Positions 36,166 through 48,185 of a DNA stretch of 64,000 nucleotides are shown here, piece by piece. The position numbers and the translations under genes are program-made. Numbering within the stretch: position 1 is the first letter of the stretch; every line of letters begins with the position of its first letter. Source of the DNA: Psococerastis gibbosa (lineage: Eukaryota; Arthropoda; Insecta; Psocodea; Psocidae); assembly GCA_963971405.1 (NCBI GenBank), contig OZ020486.1, positions 35,983,419 through 36,047,418 of the forward strand, read 5' to 3'. The notes under the pieces are model-generated. The model worked only from the letters and a program-made list of their open reading frames with translations. It did not search any database and was not told the origin of the DNA.

Positions 36166-36613
36166 ATTCCTAAAAGTAAGCACTTTGTTTTTAATATCAT
36201 ACTGCTACATAGATTGAGAGAAAGTCTAAAGCATGCTGTAAAAGCCTCAACATGATGTTGACTTTTTGTTCTATTACTAGCCTAAGCCTAAGCATAAGCC
36301 AACCTAGCGAGTTAGGGCTGTAAACTCTTACACTGACTCTTACGCTCAACTATCAACTAGGAAAGCTCGGGATCGTCTGCTTTACATGGGTTCCAAAGCA
36401 TGGCCAGAAAATGTAGCAAGTGTGGGACTCGAACCATCAACCTTTCGGGTGAAAGTCGGAGTCGGAGTACCTCTACTCTACATCTCTACTATCTACATCA
36501 ACACACCCTACCAATTCCTAAGAGTAAGCACTTTGTTTTTAATATCATGCTGCTACAAAGATTGTGAGAAAATGTAAAGCATTCTGCCGTAAAAGCGTAA
36601 AGCCTCAACATGC
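36166..36613. repeat. About 95-bp direct duplication flanking an S2 SINE
   Basis: ACCCTACCAATTCCTAA..CACTTTGTTTTTAATATCAT..GCCTCAACATG occurs at 36166-36254 and again at 36504-36613. An S2 copy (36261-36486, minus strand) lies between. This is far too long for a retroposon target duplication, so a local tandem duplication is likely. Confidence 0.65.
36261..36486 (-). repeat. S2 tRNA-like SINE copy 4
   Basis: B box GGTTCGAGTCC on the minus strand and the family body. The tail region has small internal duplications (AAGCCTAAGC; CTCTTACACTGACTCTTAC). Confidence 0.65.
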
Positions 36614-36878
36614 AATGTTAAAAAAATATTTTTTTCACATTTGACTTACTGCTTCTCTATAGATAGGTAGATACAACTTAAATTGCAATCAATTGGAGTT
36701 AAGTGTTTTTTATATTTTTTTATTTGCAATATTAACAGTTCATGTATCATACGATCGGGCTATGTTTAATTCTTGAAGTAAATGTATTTATTCTCTCCAT
36801 CTATAATATACCTATAATCGTATAATAAATCATTTAAAAAAAAATGTGAAAATTCAGCTGTTATCCATTACGTACAGC

Positions 36879-37065
36879 CAAGGCCGTAGCCATGATTCTT
36901 TTTTCGGGGGGGGGGGGAGGGGGGTTAGAAATTTCATTTGGGTATTACATAGTGGTTTTTATTTTTCCTCTCAAAATCCGATTCTATCTAGTATGAAGCC
37001 ATTTCATTTCGGGGAGGGGGGGGGGGGTTTGTACCCCCATGAACCCCCCCTTGGCTACGGCCATG
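36879..37065. mobile_element. hAT-like MITE copy h4
   Basis: Ends CAAGGCCGTAGCCATG and GGCTACGGCCATG, flanked by a perfect 8-bp duplication CGTACAGC (36871-36878, 37066-37073). Two G runs lie just inside the ends. The interior is the reverse complement of copy h3. Confidence 0.88.
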
Positions 37066-37312
37066 CGTACAGCTACTATAGGCAGTGTTCTGGCAACTTT
37101 GCGGCAGTTTATAAAAGACGTTAAGCAATATTCCACATGTATTACCTAGATACATTATTAGTAAGAATTCAAAGAATGATTCAAACTTGCGCATTAAAAT
37201 TAAAAGATACTATCCTAATTGTTTGGCCCTGATTACGTACTCCAGAAACTCCAGAAATTTTAGGAATGTTTGTTGAATACAAATATACGATTTGAGTCTG
37301 AATTTCGGTATA

Positions 37313-37581
37313 GGGCGGCATTTCCACCGGCAAATTTACTTCATTTGAGATTTGAGATTTTTGTTTGTTTTGTTTTAAGGAGACTATTATGTAGATGCTT
37401 AACTTAAATTAAGTTATAATATGGTAGAGACTTATGAATGATGTCTGCTACCATATTATAATTTAATTTATAATAGATAAGTTAATTACCTATATCTACA
37501 TAATAGTCTCCTTAAAACAAAAAAAACAAAAAAAAAATCTCAAATCACAAATGAAGTAAATTCGCCGGTGAAATAGCCACC
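37313..37581. mobile_element. Palindromic element copy G
   Basis: Ends GGGCGGCATTTCCACCGGC and GGTGGCTATTTCACCGGCG. The arms run through AATTTACTTCATTTG.GATTT, a TTTTAAGGAGACTATTATG module also seen in copy A, and the core GGTAG(C)AGAC. The flanks are ATA and TTA. A related sequence at 42670-42790 lacks the insertion. Confidence 0.85.
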
Positions 37582-38509
37582 TTACACTTTCGAATTTTTC
37601 GTGGACCCATGGATCGAATATTGGAATAATGTTGGAGTGTGTTATAGGGGGTATAGATTTTCTTTTAATATTAGATGGTTGGGCTACATACAAGACGTTT
37701 CTTTCAATAAGCAACAACTAAGGCTTATAATTCAATTGAAAATGATTAAATGTTATTTTTCTAATCGTTCTACAATATACAGTAAGTAAATAATATGTTA
37801 AAAAATTTTCAAGCACAGTTTACATTGTCCACTACAGCACTAAGTACTCTAAGAGACTTGTATCGCTGGGGAAATTTTAATATAACCGTAAAGTAATGCA
37901 TTGACAATTTGAACAGTTACTTTCAGTTAGTTTAAATATTTAGAACAATCGTTTAAAAAAAATGTATGTAAAAATTTTAAATTATAATAAGTAGCCTAAC
38001 GGTATGCAAAAAGCTAGGTTGAGCAAATTTAATAACTGTAATACTGTAATAGTAAAATAAAGATCAGTAAATTTTAGGCAGTACACAAGTACGAAAACTA
38101 AAATAACGTAGTTTATAATATTTATTTACTTAAACTCCTTATACCGTACAATTTTGCATTCGTGTTGTATTGAACATTATTTTTTCTCAATATTTTAAGG
38201 TGATCTGTCTAGCATTGAGTAAAAACAGTTTGCAAGCTAAGAATTTAGGAGCATGTTGAAAAATAACTTTATAGTAGCAGGTTGTGTATATATTCCTAGT
38301 CTATGTCGAGGAATATTTATTTAGTGACAGTTTGGTTGGGGACATGAGGAAGAATGTCAGTAACTTTTTTTTTATTTTAAGCAACGTGGTATTATGGTAT
38401 TTTTTCATGTAAATAATTCCGTGTTCACCCATTCAAACTTAAAGTTCAGATTTTTTCCAGCTACACGTGCATGCCAGTATAGTTCTTTGTTTTATAATAT
38501 GGTATGGGG

Positions 38510-38875
38510 GGATGAAAGATGACAGAAGCCATGCAGAACACAATCAGTGCATTTGCAATGTGGATATACAGATAAATGCTGCACATATCCTGGAGAGATT
38601 CTGCCCCTTATGCTGAGGTCTTGAGGCGAATGGATGCAGAAGCCGAGTTGCTGCTGACAGTTAATAAACGGAAACTAACATACCAAGGCTATAGGAGCCA
38701 TAAGAGAGAAAAATATCGCCTTCTGCATGTAATAATCCAAGGGAAGAAAGAAGAACATCCTCGTTGCAAAACCTGAGGCAGTAGTTTGGCAAGAGCACGG
38801 CTTCCCTTTTCAGAATAGCAGGCTCCAAGGTCAAAATTGTCATGATGATTGCTAATCTTCCATAGAAGAATAATG
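38510..38875 (+). mobile_element. LINE family A fragment
   Basis: Plus-strand frames give ISAFAMWIYR, then MLHISWRDS, AEVLRRMDAEAELL, TVNKRKLTYQG and EKYRLLHVIIQGK. This is the usual C-terminal order of this LINE type (canonical AFEMWCYRRMLRI..EVLRRM..RKLSYLGH..EKYRLL). After a stop comes a degraded MMIANL-like end and an AAATAAATAAAT tail that runs straight into an S2 SINE. Confidence 0.75.
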
Positions 38876-38894
38876 AATAAATAAATAAATAATA

Positions 38895-39079
38895 ACTTTT
38901 GTGGTTTCTATTACTAAGCCAACCTAGTGGAGTTAGGGCCCTCTCTTACACTTAACTAGGAAGGTCCGCTTTACATGCCTTCCGAAGCACGGCCAGAAAA
39001 TGTAGCCAGTGTGGGACTCGAACCAACAACATTTCGGGTGAAAGTCAGAGTATGTACCACTACGCTACATGTCTTGACA
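38895..39079 (-). repeat. S2 tRNA-like SINE copy 5
   Basis: B box GGTTCGAGTCC on the minus strand. Short internal deletions in the body (GGTCCGCTTTACATGCC). It abuts the LINE tail on its low-coordinate side. Confidence 0.7.
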
Positions 39080-40106
39080 TGTCTTGAAGAGGCATTTAAA
39101 GAAGAAAAAGAAGGAGGAGGCTTATAACAAAGCAGATTATACATTTTATGAGTAGGCTACAGTAAATAGATATTCCGTTTAAACAGCATTACAAGGAACA
39201 AAACCCCAAATGAAAAGAAAGCTGCTATTCCAGCGTAAGTAATATCTAAGCTTTCCAAATAGCTATATTTCTAAACTCTTATTTCCCTTAAATACCTATG
39301 TTTAGCTTACCTTTGAAGAAAATACGGGGCCCCCGCCCCCCGCAATGATATATGGTGGTAAAAGATAATCCCGTACTTCCGTTTCATGCCACCCATTTTT
39401 AATTTAATAATTTATTTTTATGGTCCCCATGTTATGTATTAGTATGGTCAGGTGGGCGCATTTAGAGCAGCCTATTTTAGAGTACTGGAGGAATGCAATA
39501 AATTTTCAAAAACAATTCATAATTAATAGCATTAATGTACAATAATTGACCTACGGGTAAAAATTAAAATGAATATGGTTTAATTTTGAAATATTAAGAA
39601 TTATAAATAATTTGTCCACTCCAAGGGAGAAAAAATAAACCATTAAACCATTGGGTACAATTTGAATATTCCGCGCATTTCGAACTATTGTGACAATTTA
39701 ATATTTACAAACAAGTTAGCCAATGCCTAATAATACTGATAAATTAAAAGCTTTATTTCTTGTCATATGACATCTTGGGACTTATTTAGAAAATTTAATC
39801 ATATCCCCGATGTTAAGTTATTCTGTAAACGGCATAGTAGCGCAGCTGAACAACCTATAGGCTACAGTTTATCCAACTTTCAGCTTGTTTACCCTGTGGA
39901 GTGTCATAGACAGTTAAAATTGCACCCGTTATTAAAAGTCAAGAGGGTTCCATGAATGAAGGATCGGGCAACAACTTAAACTCAACTTTGTCACCACCCT
40001 CGGTCCCTCAACCCCCCCCCCCCCCCCCATCTCTCTGACAAACGCCTTCAACGTATTCTGGCGACAAATTTTTCACAGCGTGCCTTTCGATATCAGAAAT
40101 AGCAAA

Positions 40107-40244
40107 GGCGGGGATTCCACCAACGTCAATAGTGATATTAACTGTTTTTTGACGTGGTAGCTGACGGTTTGAGACTGTCTAAAAATGTCTGCTACCACGT
40201 CAAAAAAATTTAATATCACTATTGACGTTGGTGAAATCCCCGCC
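40107..40244. mobile_element. Palindromic element copy H
   Basis: 138 bp, with ends GGCGGGGATTCCACC and GGCGGGGATTTCACC. Middle module GTCAATAGTGATATTAA, core TGACGTGGTAGC(T/A)GAC. No clear target duplication (AAA left, ATA right). Confidence 0.85.
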
Positions 40245-41391
40245 ATATTACTATGAACGCAATTTCAGAATTTCAGCTAACCATTTCAGAAGACATCGAG
40301 TGTAGTAATTGGCTAGAGGCCACCCCACTGGTCACCCTAAAATCGGTCAGTTTACTTCGCAAAAGGTTTAGCCAATTGAAATCTTAGAGGACTATTCATA
40401 CATATAAAAACCGCCGTGCCACAACCCAGTGAGGACCGGTCAAGGAACCTCTCTCTTGATGACCACTGCATTATTTGCATGGAGCTAATGAAACTATTGA
40501 GCCACCATGTCGTATTTCGGCTGTGCTGGAGGACTGAAGCCACGACCACGCCCCCTCATAGGTGCATTTTGGCGGGAAATTCAAATTTAATAGTTTTATT
40601 AAATGTTTTCTTTATTGTTTTCTTTGTTCTTTAATATATTATGATATTTATTATTTACATTCATTATTTATATTGTTTAAAATTTAAATTTTAAGCGCTG
40701 CAAGTTCAGAATTAAAAAAAATTATTATTATCTAAAATTAGGGAAAACTTTGTTTTAAATATTGTTTAAAATATAAATTAAAAGTACTGCAAGTTCTGCA
40801 TAAAAATATTGTTGGTTACGTGGCATGATTTTCCGTTCTAAATACTCTTTAAATAATCTAATAAAAAATAAAATGTTACCACGGTATCAAATGGTAAAAA
40901 TAATAATAATAATAGTGTAATTCCCAAAATAAATTCAGTTACATAAATTTAGACAATACATTTTTCTTCTTTGGGTCCCTTGCCATTGTGCAGCCATTTT
41001 GCACGTGGAGGCAAGGTGCCGATAACAATATAAGAACTAAAAATTTAAAGTAGTAATATGTATAAGTACAGATCCATTTGGTATACAGATGGTATGAGGT
41101 ATGTTGAGAGGCATGTTATTAGATGTTCCAAAGTGCTGGGTCTTTTTGTAGTATTGCATGTTTCACCTGATTTGGAAATATTTTGCGTGTAGGTGCGCCA
41201 CTCAAACTGCTCCTATACCACGGAAATAGCCGAAGTCGGGCGGCTTCAATCCGAATGTTTACGATGAGTTTATAGTTTTACTACGTCTATAATTATTTGG
41301 GGCGTTTTGGTCAGCAACATGCCCGGCATTTATGTCGATATCGTTACGATCCGCAACCTTCCGTCTAGTCTAGTTCTCTGCAAACTGGACT

Positions 41392-41893
41392 ATTCTTGGA
41401 AAAATGTCCATAATAGCTTGGAGGCTATTTCGGTCATAATGTCATAGGGTATTTTTAATTTTTTGTGTAGTGAATTCTCGATGAATGAAAGTATGTATGT
41501 ATGTTGCATGTAATTCTTGAAAAATGTCTGTAATAGCTAGCTTGGAGGCTATTTCGGTCATAATGTCATACGGTATTTTTAATTGTTAGTGTACTGAATT
41601 CTCCATGAATGTATGTATGTATGTTGTATGTAATTCTTGAAAAATGTCTATAATAGCTTGGAGGCTATTTCGGTCATAATGTCATACGGTATTTCTAATT
41701 TTTAGTGTAGTGAATTCTCCATGAATGTATGTATACGTATGTTGTATGTAATTATTGAAAAATGTCTATAATAGCTTGATGGCTATTTCGGTAAGGTTAT
41801 AGTGTCATAAGGTATTTTTAATTTTTGGTGCAGTGACTTCACCATGAATTGTATGATACTCGTACATGTAGGCACATGTACATTGCGTGGAAT
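41392..41893. repeat. Minisatellite, four units of 118-120 bp
   Basis: Units start at ATTCTTGAAAAATGTC-type junctions near 41392, 41512, 41632 and 41750. Each contains TAATAGCTTGGAGGCTATTT, GTCATA(C/G)GGTATTT and GTATGTATGTATG. Unit 2 has a 4-bp AGCT duplication, and the last unit decays at its end. Confidence 0.85.
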
Positions 41894-43116
41894 TATATAA
41901 TCCCCATTAATTTTCCTGAAATAGTTAAAACAATACCTACGTTACTATAGTATTTATTCTACAGCTTGAGTAGACTAATCTATTTAATAAATTTCCTGGT
42001 AAATTAAATAAAAAATTAAAATTGCCCAATTTTGAAGTGCCGTTTTTCACTGTCTTCTTACACCTGGGCTTGTAAAATCAGTTGGTAGATTTCAGAAAAT
42101 TGCACGATATAAGCAATTTAACCACACTTGGAAAGAAATCTTGTTAAGGGGAAGTGCTTACCTCAGATTAGCAGGTATTTTTTAACCATACGGTACTTCG
42201 AAACAAATCTTATTACGAAGGAAGGAAGGAAGTGTTAAACTCCCATTAGCAGCCGCTACGGATAATAATGAAAATTTAATTTTTAATATGGAAGGTTTTT
42301 AATCGTGCATTACTGGAATTGCGAAGCAAAAGAGATGCTATTTTTTTCAAAGAAAAAAGACAGCTGGAATAAACAACTAGACAAATTTGTAGTATAAATA
42401 AGAAAACACCCTGGCACGACAGCCCAATAAGGGTCTAGGCACAGATAGGGGATACTCTCTCATGACCACTGCTCTATTTGGGATGTTGTGGTTAGCAACA
42501 TGACCAAAGTACATATCAACTATGATAGAATTTCCTTGCACTCATTCCCTAACGTATACGCAGTATTATAATACAATAGTCTAACTTAGTGAAGCCTGGG
42601 ATGAGAAAGAAACTCGGATGTTACTCACTCTAATATTTATTCAATTCAATATTTATTCGATCGAAGAAATATTTGGAATGTTTATGGAGAAGTATACGAT
42701 TTGAATCTGAATTTAGGTATCACTCTTTCCCATTTTTCTTATACATATATATTTATTGGATCGAATATTGGAACAATACTAGAGTGTGTAAGAGGGGGGA
42801 ATAAAGAAGATTTTTAGCCCTGTTGAATCTGAAGGTGCCAATGAAATGTAACTCGGTTAATAAATAACTCCACGTCGGTTTCAAAAGAAAACTTTTGGCA
42901 TTTTAGAAGAGATACAATTAATTGACCCAGCATGAACTGGAATTCTGATTTTAAGTTTTTAGCAGGGAGAAAACTTTCCATAGTAAAGAAAATATAACTT
43001 CTAGCTTGGCCTGACTATGTCTCTTGTAACCAAGTTTTAATAATGTATTGAAAAAAAGAATGGACAATTTTCATCTTCGTGTCCCAATTACAGTCTTCGT
43101 AAAAATCACTAACTTC

Positions 43117-43161
<45 letters not shown>
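43117..43161. repeat. (AAT)n microsatellite
   Basis: About 15 uninterrupted AAT units. No gene. Confidence 0.95.
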
Positions 43162-43162
<1 letters not shown>

Positions 43163-43488
43163 GTCTTTATTGAAAAAAAAATATAGATACAGCGAGATTA
43201 GGGCCTGTAGCATATTGACGGAAAAGTATATGCCATTGTTAGTAATAGGCATCATAAGTTTCTAGTTGAGATGATCCTATTAGTGTAAAAAAAAAAAAAT
43301 GGCTGCTGTACTATTACTAGGCAGTAAGGCGGTAAACAGTTGAACAGTTGAACAATCTGGCCTCCATAACTTCTGGAGAGTTCAGGGTTAATTTTAGATG
43401 GCATGCCTCCCTATTTAGCCTATATGATCCCTGCTTCTTGCGTTATGGGAATGTAGGTAAGTCTCTCTGTCTGTCTCCCCCCCCCCCT

Positions 43489-43516
43489 CTCTATCTATCT
43501 ATCTATCTATCTATCT
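43489..43516. repeat. (CTAT)n microsatellite
   Basis: Seven CTAT units following a C run and CTGTCTGTC. An S1 repeat follows closely. Confidence 0.95.
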
Positions 43517-43526
43517 GGTGTTATTT

Positions 43527-43702
43527 GACTTCGGTGGCAAGGTGGTAGCGTGCTTGTACTTGTGCGAGTCTCAACACACCTTGCGATCGGGGACGTGTCG
43601 TAACTCGACACAAGTACCTATTAGGTTACTTAGTGAGGCGATTGAAGAGGTTAATCGGATTCATTCATTAAATAATATAGTTTGTACGCGATTAACCTTT
43701 TT
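43527..43702 (+). repeat. S1 interspersed repeat copy 3
   Basis: The best-kept copy. GACTTCGGTGGCAAGGTGG, CTTGTACTTGTGCGAGTCTC, CGGGGACGTGTCGTAACTCG, GAGGCGATTGAAGAGG and TTTGTACGCGATTAACC occur in that order. Confidence 0.75.
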
Positions 43703-44984
43703 ATTAAAAAAATTTGTAAAATAAAAACATCTCTGAAGTTGGTACCCATTTACTTCAAGCACATTTAACAACTTCTAGTATTTATAATGCTGGTGGGGTC
43801 AATATTCACCAGATCTCGGCATTGTGAGCAAACAGGCGTTGGCGATTACAACTGTAACATATTCAAAGGGGAAATAGCAGAGTGAAGATACCAAAACAAA
43901 TTATCGTAGGTCATATACCCCGTTACAGTCCAATATGGAATGCGATAGTTCCAGTCTGGAGAGCCCCCTTTGGTCCCCACCCCCTTTGTTAGTCGTAATG
44001 AGCCCGCAGTCTTAATCAGTATCTCACGCTTAAGCTTTCTACGTGCCAATTACTTAACTTTGAATAATCCCATTTAAACTTTAGGTCAACCGAAAGGCGG
44101 AATGGAAACGATTAGTACAGGTGTGCCAACATGTCGCAGAATTTAGGTTGTCAAAATTTGAAAATGAAATGTGTACAAGACGTTTAGTACAAATACTCAT
44201 ATATACTGTATGTGCATTTGGATACATGTGCGCCTATTTACATTTTCTTATAACTTCCTGTGGTAGACTAATTTAAAAAATATAAATAGGTAAGCCTATT
44301 GTATTGCGATTTTCAATAAAACATGGCCAAATAACCTTTTGTGTACATCTTATTACAGCCTAATGGTTACTAAGTTATTATAATGTGAAAATGAATATTT
44401 TATATACAGTAGACTATGTATAAAAAGAGTTATTCATTTTCCCACTTTACATGTATATGCTTGTCTTGTTCTCTCAAACATCTGTTCGTGTCGTTATCAA
44501 CACCAGACAGAATAAGAGACGAATTTTTATGTTTTAAATTTTACTTTTAAAATTAGATTTGTATGTGGACTTGTGGCTCTGACATATTTTCCAATTTCCA
44601 CGCAATATAATATAGGACTACAATATATATGTGAAGTTTAAAGAAATCGCTGAACAGTTTTTTTACCCGCGTTCTTTTTTAAATTTTTTTTTATAATTGG
44701 TTTTAAGGGCGACTGCAAGGGCTTGCTATACGCCCACCGAGTTAATTGGTGTTTCAATTGGATATATTAATATATTAATGAGTTACATTGCCCTTGTAAG
44801 ATCTTTAGTTCCTCTTTAGCCGTTTACGTTCCACTGAGTGGAACAAGCTATCAATATTCTTCGTCACCTTCCCCCTCCCCCCAACAAATTGTAGGGAGTG
44901 AGTTAAAGTGAGTTAGACCAAGATCGAAAAAATGGTCTCGAGACATGATTTTTATGGACTCACAGTGAATGCCTAATTTCAGCA

Positions 44985-45195
44985 AAACCAATTTGCTCAC
45001 AAACCGTTGCACATCAGAAAGACAGACATCAGAATGACAGACATTTCGTAAAAAATTATTTTTTTGTAGTCCTGGGGCCTCGAAACATATGTAAATCCGT
45101 TGGGATCTCACAATCGAACATTTCGACTATCACAAAGCTTTTCTTATAAACACACAATACTACTAGTACCTAATAACGTAAAAATTGGAAAGCAA
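44985..45195 (+). repeat. G4 repeat (0.9 kb family), partial copy
   Basis: From about CACAAACCGTTGCAC and two GACAGACAT units through ATCCGTTGG.ATCTC and CTATCACAAAGCTTTTCTTA to AAAAATTGGAAAGCAA. Only the end with the GACA tract is preserved. Confidence 0.65.
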
Positions 45196-45604
45196 TATGT
45201 TGAGACTGAAGACAGTCTGATAATTAGTAATATGGGAAGGTTTTCTCGTAATATTGTGCAGAAATTTAATAATCTGTGGGGAGTTATTGATTTTTTCAGC
45301 GTCGAGGATGATTGATTTAAAAATAAAAGAATTATTTCTACAGAATAGCAATACGGTACCTAGCAATATCTTCCGTAAACCTCAGAAACGTGCTCTTTTG
45401 ATCTCATTTTTATCTTCTACCTAAGCTCGAATTCCCACAGCCTCAGGATGTTTTCATATGAAATAAACCTTCATATTACTGTTTCATCAAAATTGATTTT
45501 TTGGGGATAATTTTTTTTAAGTGTTTTTTCTAATATTGTGAATAATCAGTACCAAATAGGTACCTACCTTAAATGCTTCATTCTTAGTGACGAAAAAAAA
45601 ATTG

Positions 45605-45803
45605 ACTTTTGTGCTCCATTCTAAGCCAACCTAGCGCAGTTAGGGTAATAAAGCTCTCTCTTACATTCAACTAGGAAAATCCGGGACCACATGCTTTCCA
45701 AGCCCTCCGAAGCATGGCCAGAAAATGTAGCAAGTGTTGAACTCTAACCCACAGCCTTTCCGGTGAAAGTCAGAGTCTGTACCACTACTCTACATGTCCT
45801 GCC
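45605..45803 (-). repeat. S2 tRNA-like SINE copy 6
   Basis: The family body is clear, but the B box is mutated (GGTTAGAGTTC on the minus strand), so this copy is older or decayed. Confidence 0.65.
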
Positions 45804-46469
45804 GTAGTACAATACTATAAAGTGCCTAATTGTAGTTATATAGTTATAGATTGTCCGACTTTATAATATACACTTATACAACTTTTGTAATATATCGTAT
45901 GGTTAAATGCGATATACCATATGCGCAAGTTAAGTCTTCTCCCTTCTTCCCATTAATAATATCCTAAATACTATCAATGCATGAAAACGCAATAAAATTT
46001 CCAATCAGAGTTTGAAATTAAACAAGCCGAATTACCTCTGTTTATAGCCTAATGTCAGACAAAACAATGAATGCGGAAGACAAGTCATAAAGAATGAAAA
46101 TTAATAGACAGATTGCCAATTCATATGTACGGAGGTGATCGACCTTCTATAAAACTTTTTGCAAATCGTAAAACACAGAATGATTTGCAAGCGGTGGTCG
46201 CCATCTGGCGCTTTTAAGAATGAAAGCTCTCTCTCTATGAGAACAGTGCTCTTTGTGCTGACTTCAAAGCACAACTGTTGAAGCATCTTTAGTCCACCGC
46301 GGGTAGCGTGCTGCATTAAAAAATCAAAATAAAAAAATACATTGACTTGTACATTCCCCATTCCCCATCATTTGTTGATGTCGTGGATTGGGACCTAAAT
46401 GATGGCGGAGGGGTCATTTTTCATCATCTTTACATTTACAAAGAAAATAAGAGACAATGTACTTAGAGG

Positions 46470-46725
46470 CATGGGCGTAGCTAGGATTTGATCCAGAAGG
46501 GGGACAACTGCAAAAGTTCGATTTAATCGATGGTTTTCTTTCAATTATTTTATTTTTTTTAAATACAGATACACGTATTTTAAATTCGATTTATTACCTG
46601 TATATCTTAATTTAAAGTCCCCGCCTTATTTATATAGTGTAAGTTCAATGAAGAAAACCCAATTCAAGCGTCATCTTTAGGGGTTAGGGAGCGTGTCCCC
46701 CTGCACCTCTCTGGCTATGTCTATG
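46470..46725. mobile_element. hAT-like MITE, diverged copy h7
   Basis: Ends CATGGGCGTAGCTAGGATTTG and CTGGCTATGTCTATG are related to the CARG..CGTAGCCAGG family. Candidate flanks CTTAGAGG and CTTAAGAA agree at only five of eight positions. Confidence 0.5.
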
Positions 46726-47147
46726 CTTAAGAAGAGTGTATTTGTATTCTTTTATCCGAATCATTACTCAGTTTTAATATATAGTCGTGTCCAATAAAAC
46801 AGTCAAAAGCTATGGAGGAATGGAAAAACTGCCAAATCTAACTCATTGCAGTGATTCTGTTATTATAGTTAGTGCTATTACATTACGGGTATAATATATA
46901 ACTAATAAACAACTTTTATTTACTTCAAAATTCTTCGTTAAAATCAAAATTAACGTTGCATCCGAGTGGTGTGGAACGCCCAGTATTATACGGATATAGC
47001 CTACATAAGTCATGCCTTTCTGAATGTTTCCATGGGACATAACGTAAAGCTCGTTGATGTGGAGATAATATATATAATTCATGCTCATCCACTGTACACC
47101 GCGCTAGATGATTATAATAAAAATTATTATTATTCAGGAAGACTTAC

Positions 47148-47358
47148 ACATTTCGCCGCCTAAGACCCATGTTTCTGGCTTGGAATTAACTTCTACTAAG
47201 ACAGTAGGAGTGCAGACCAATAGAATCAAGAGATCAGCCACGCTGAGATTCATCAGGAAAATGTTGGTAGAACTGCGCATGTCTTTGGACTTGTAGATGA
47301 CTAGAAGGACCATCACATTGCCCAGGACGCCGATAGTCATAACCAGCGAGCAGAGGAC
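47148..47358 (-). CDS. GPCR exon 2: TM1, first intracellular loop, TM2 (residues 39-108 plus 1 nt)
   Basis: Acceptor ttttgcag|GTC and donor T|gtaagt. Exon 2 ends one base into a cysteine codon, and exon 3 supplies the other two bases. TM1 runs about 39-60 with GNV (Asn52). The loop holds KSKDMRSSTN. TM2 runs about 69-95 with the conserved SVADLL aspartate at residue 80 (sodium and activation site in class A receptors). The first extracellular loop has the usual Trp (W102) a few residues before the TM3 cysteine. This is the best conserved part and matches my memory of arthropod GHSR-like or TRHR-like orphan receptors. The frame is unbroken and the exon looks intact. Confidence 0.93.
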
Positions 47359-47556
47359 CTGCAAAATAAAAACAAATCACAACAGCGCCGGCAGTAGGCT
47401 TCCCTCTGTATGTTTGCATTGACTAAAAGAACATAATTATGTGATGGAAATATTCGTCCCGGTACATCAGACACCTCACATCTAAACTCAGGCACTGTGG
47501 CATTAGACTATACTATAGAATAGAACCTATTCTAGGATAGAACCTATACTAGGATA

Positions 47557-47756
47557 CAAGCACGTAGCCAGGATTTATTTCGGGAGGGGCTAACTGCCAG
47601 GGGTTGGGGGGGGGGGGTATGGAAGGGTCAAGTCTTCCGTAATCTGCGGGAGTATCTTGCACTATCGAATCTACTGCAAATACAATGGATCGAGCCCTTT
47701 TTTTACATTCGGGAGGGGCTTCAGCCCCCAAAGCCCCCTCCCTGGCTACGTGCCTG
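47557..47756. mobile_element. hAT-like MITE copy h5
   Basis: Ends CAAGCACGTAGCCAGG and CCTGGCTACGTGCCTG. Flanks CTAGGATA (47549-47556) and CTAGGATG (47757-47764) are an 8-bp duplication with one mismatch. GGGAGGGGC occurs inside both ends, and there is a G run. It sits in a short tandem array of AACCTATACTAGGATAG-like units. Confidence 0.8.
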
Positions 47757-48185
47757 CTAGGATGTAACCTATACTAGGATAGAACCGACTATTGTATAAC
47801 GGCAGGGGGGTAGGTCCCGTCGTCAATATCCCAAAAAGTTTGTATGGGAGGAGTCACCATACCCAGTAAACTTGCCCTTGATGCTCATCCTCTCCCCGAA
47901 AATCAAATCAAAGTTTGTGTACGTGGCCACTTCGTTGCCCACGGCCCACTGGTTCTCTTAACATAAAAGTGAATTAAGTGATGGAAACGTCAGCGCAACA
48001 AATCGTGCACTAGACTAAGCGGATCATAGGCAACAATGGTTGGTGCTATCTTGGGAAATATAGTTGAGTAATAAGTCCTTTAGGAGTCAGCAGCCTTTTT
48101 GACTTGTGGGCTGTGTTTTGCGTTGGTTGGGTAGTAATGACTGCTGCCCTCCGGTCACTTTAACTTTAAGTCTTCATACTTTGTA

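Larger units (their letters stand above)
4886..47147 (-). other. GPCR intron 2 (about 42 kb), filled with repeats
   Basis: This intron separates the TM2 and TM3 exons. Most of the repeats listed here lie in it. Stretches in which I recognise nothing: 6051-6690, 7414-8095, 8274-9740, 13690-15030, 15200-16690, 16910-18310, 19600-21320, 24260-26260, 27520-28480, 28740-29380, 29600-30490, 30900-33240, 37590-38510, 39080-40100, 40250-41390, 41900-43110 and 43710-44980. They are AT-rich, have short open frames only, and show no splice-bounded exon with a protein family I know. Confidence 0.85.

Noticed and set aside
41392..41893. CRISPR-like array
   Set aside because: The units are contiguous tandem copies with no spacers, and the genome is eukaryotic.
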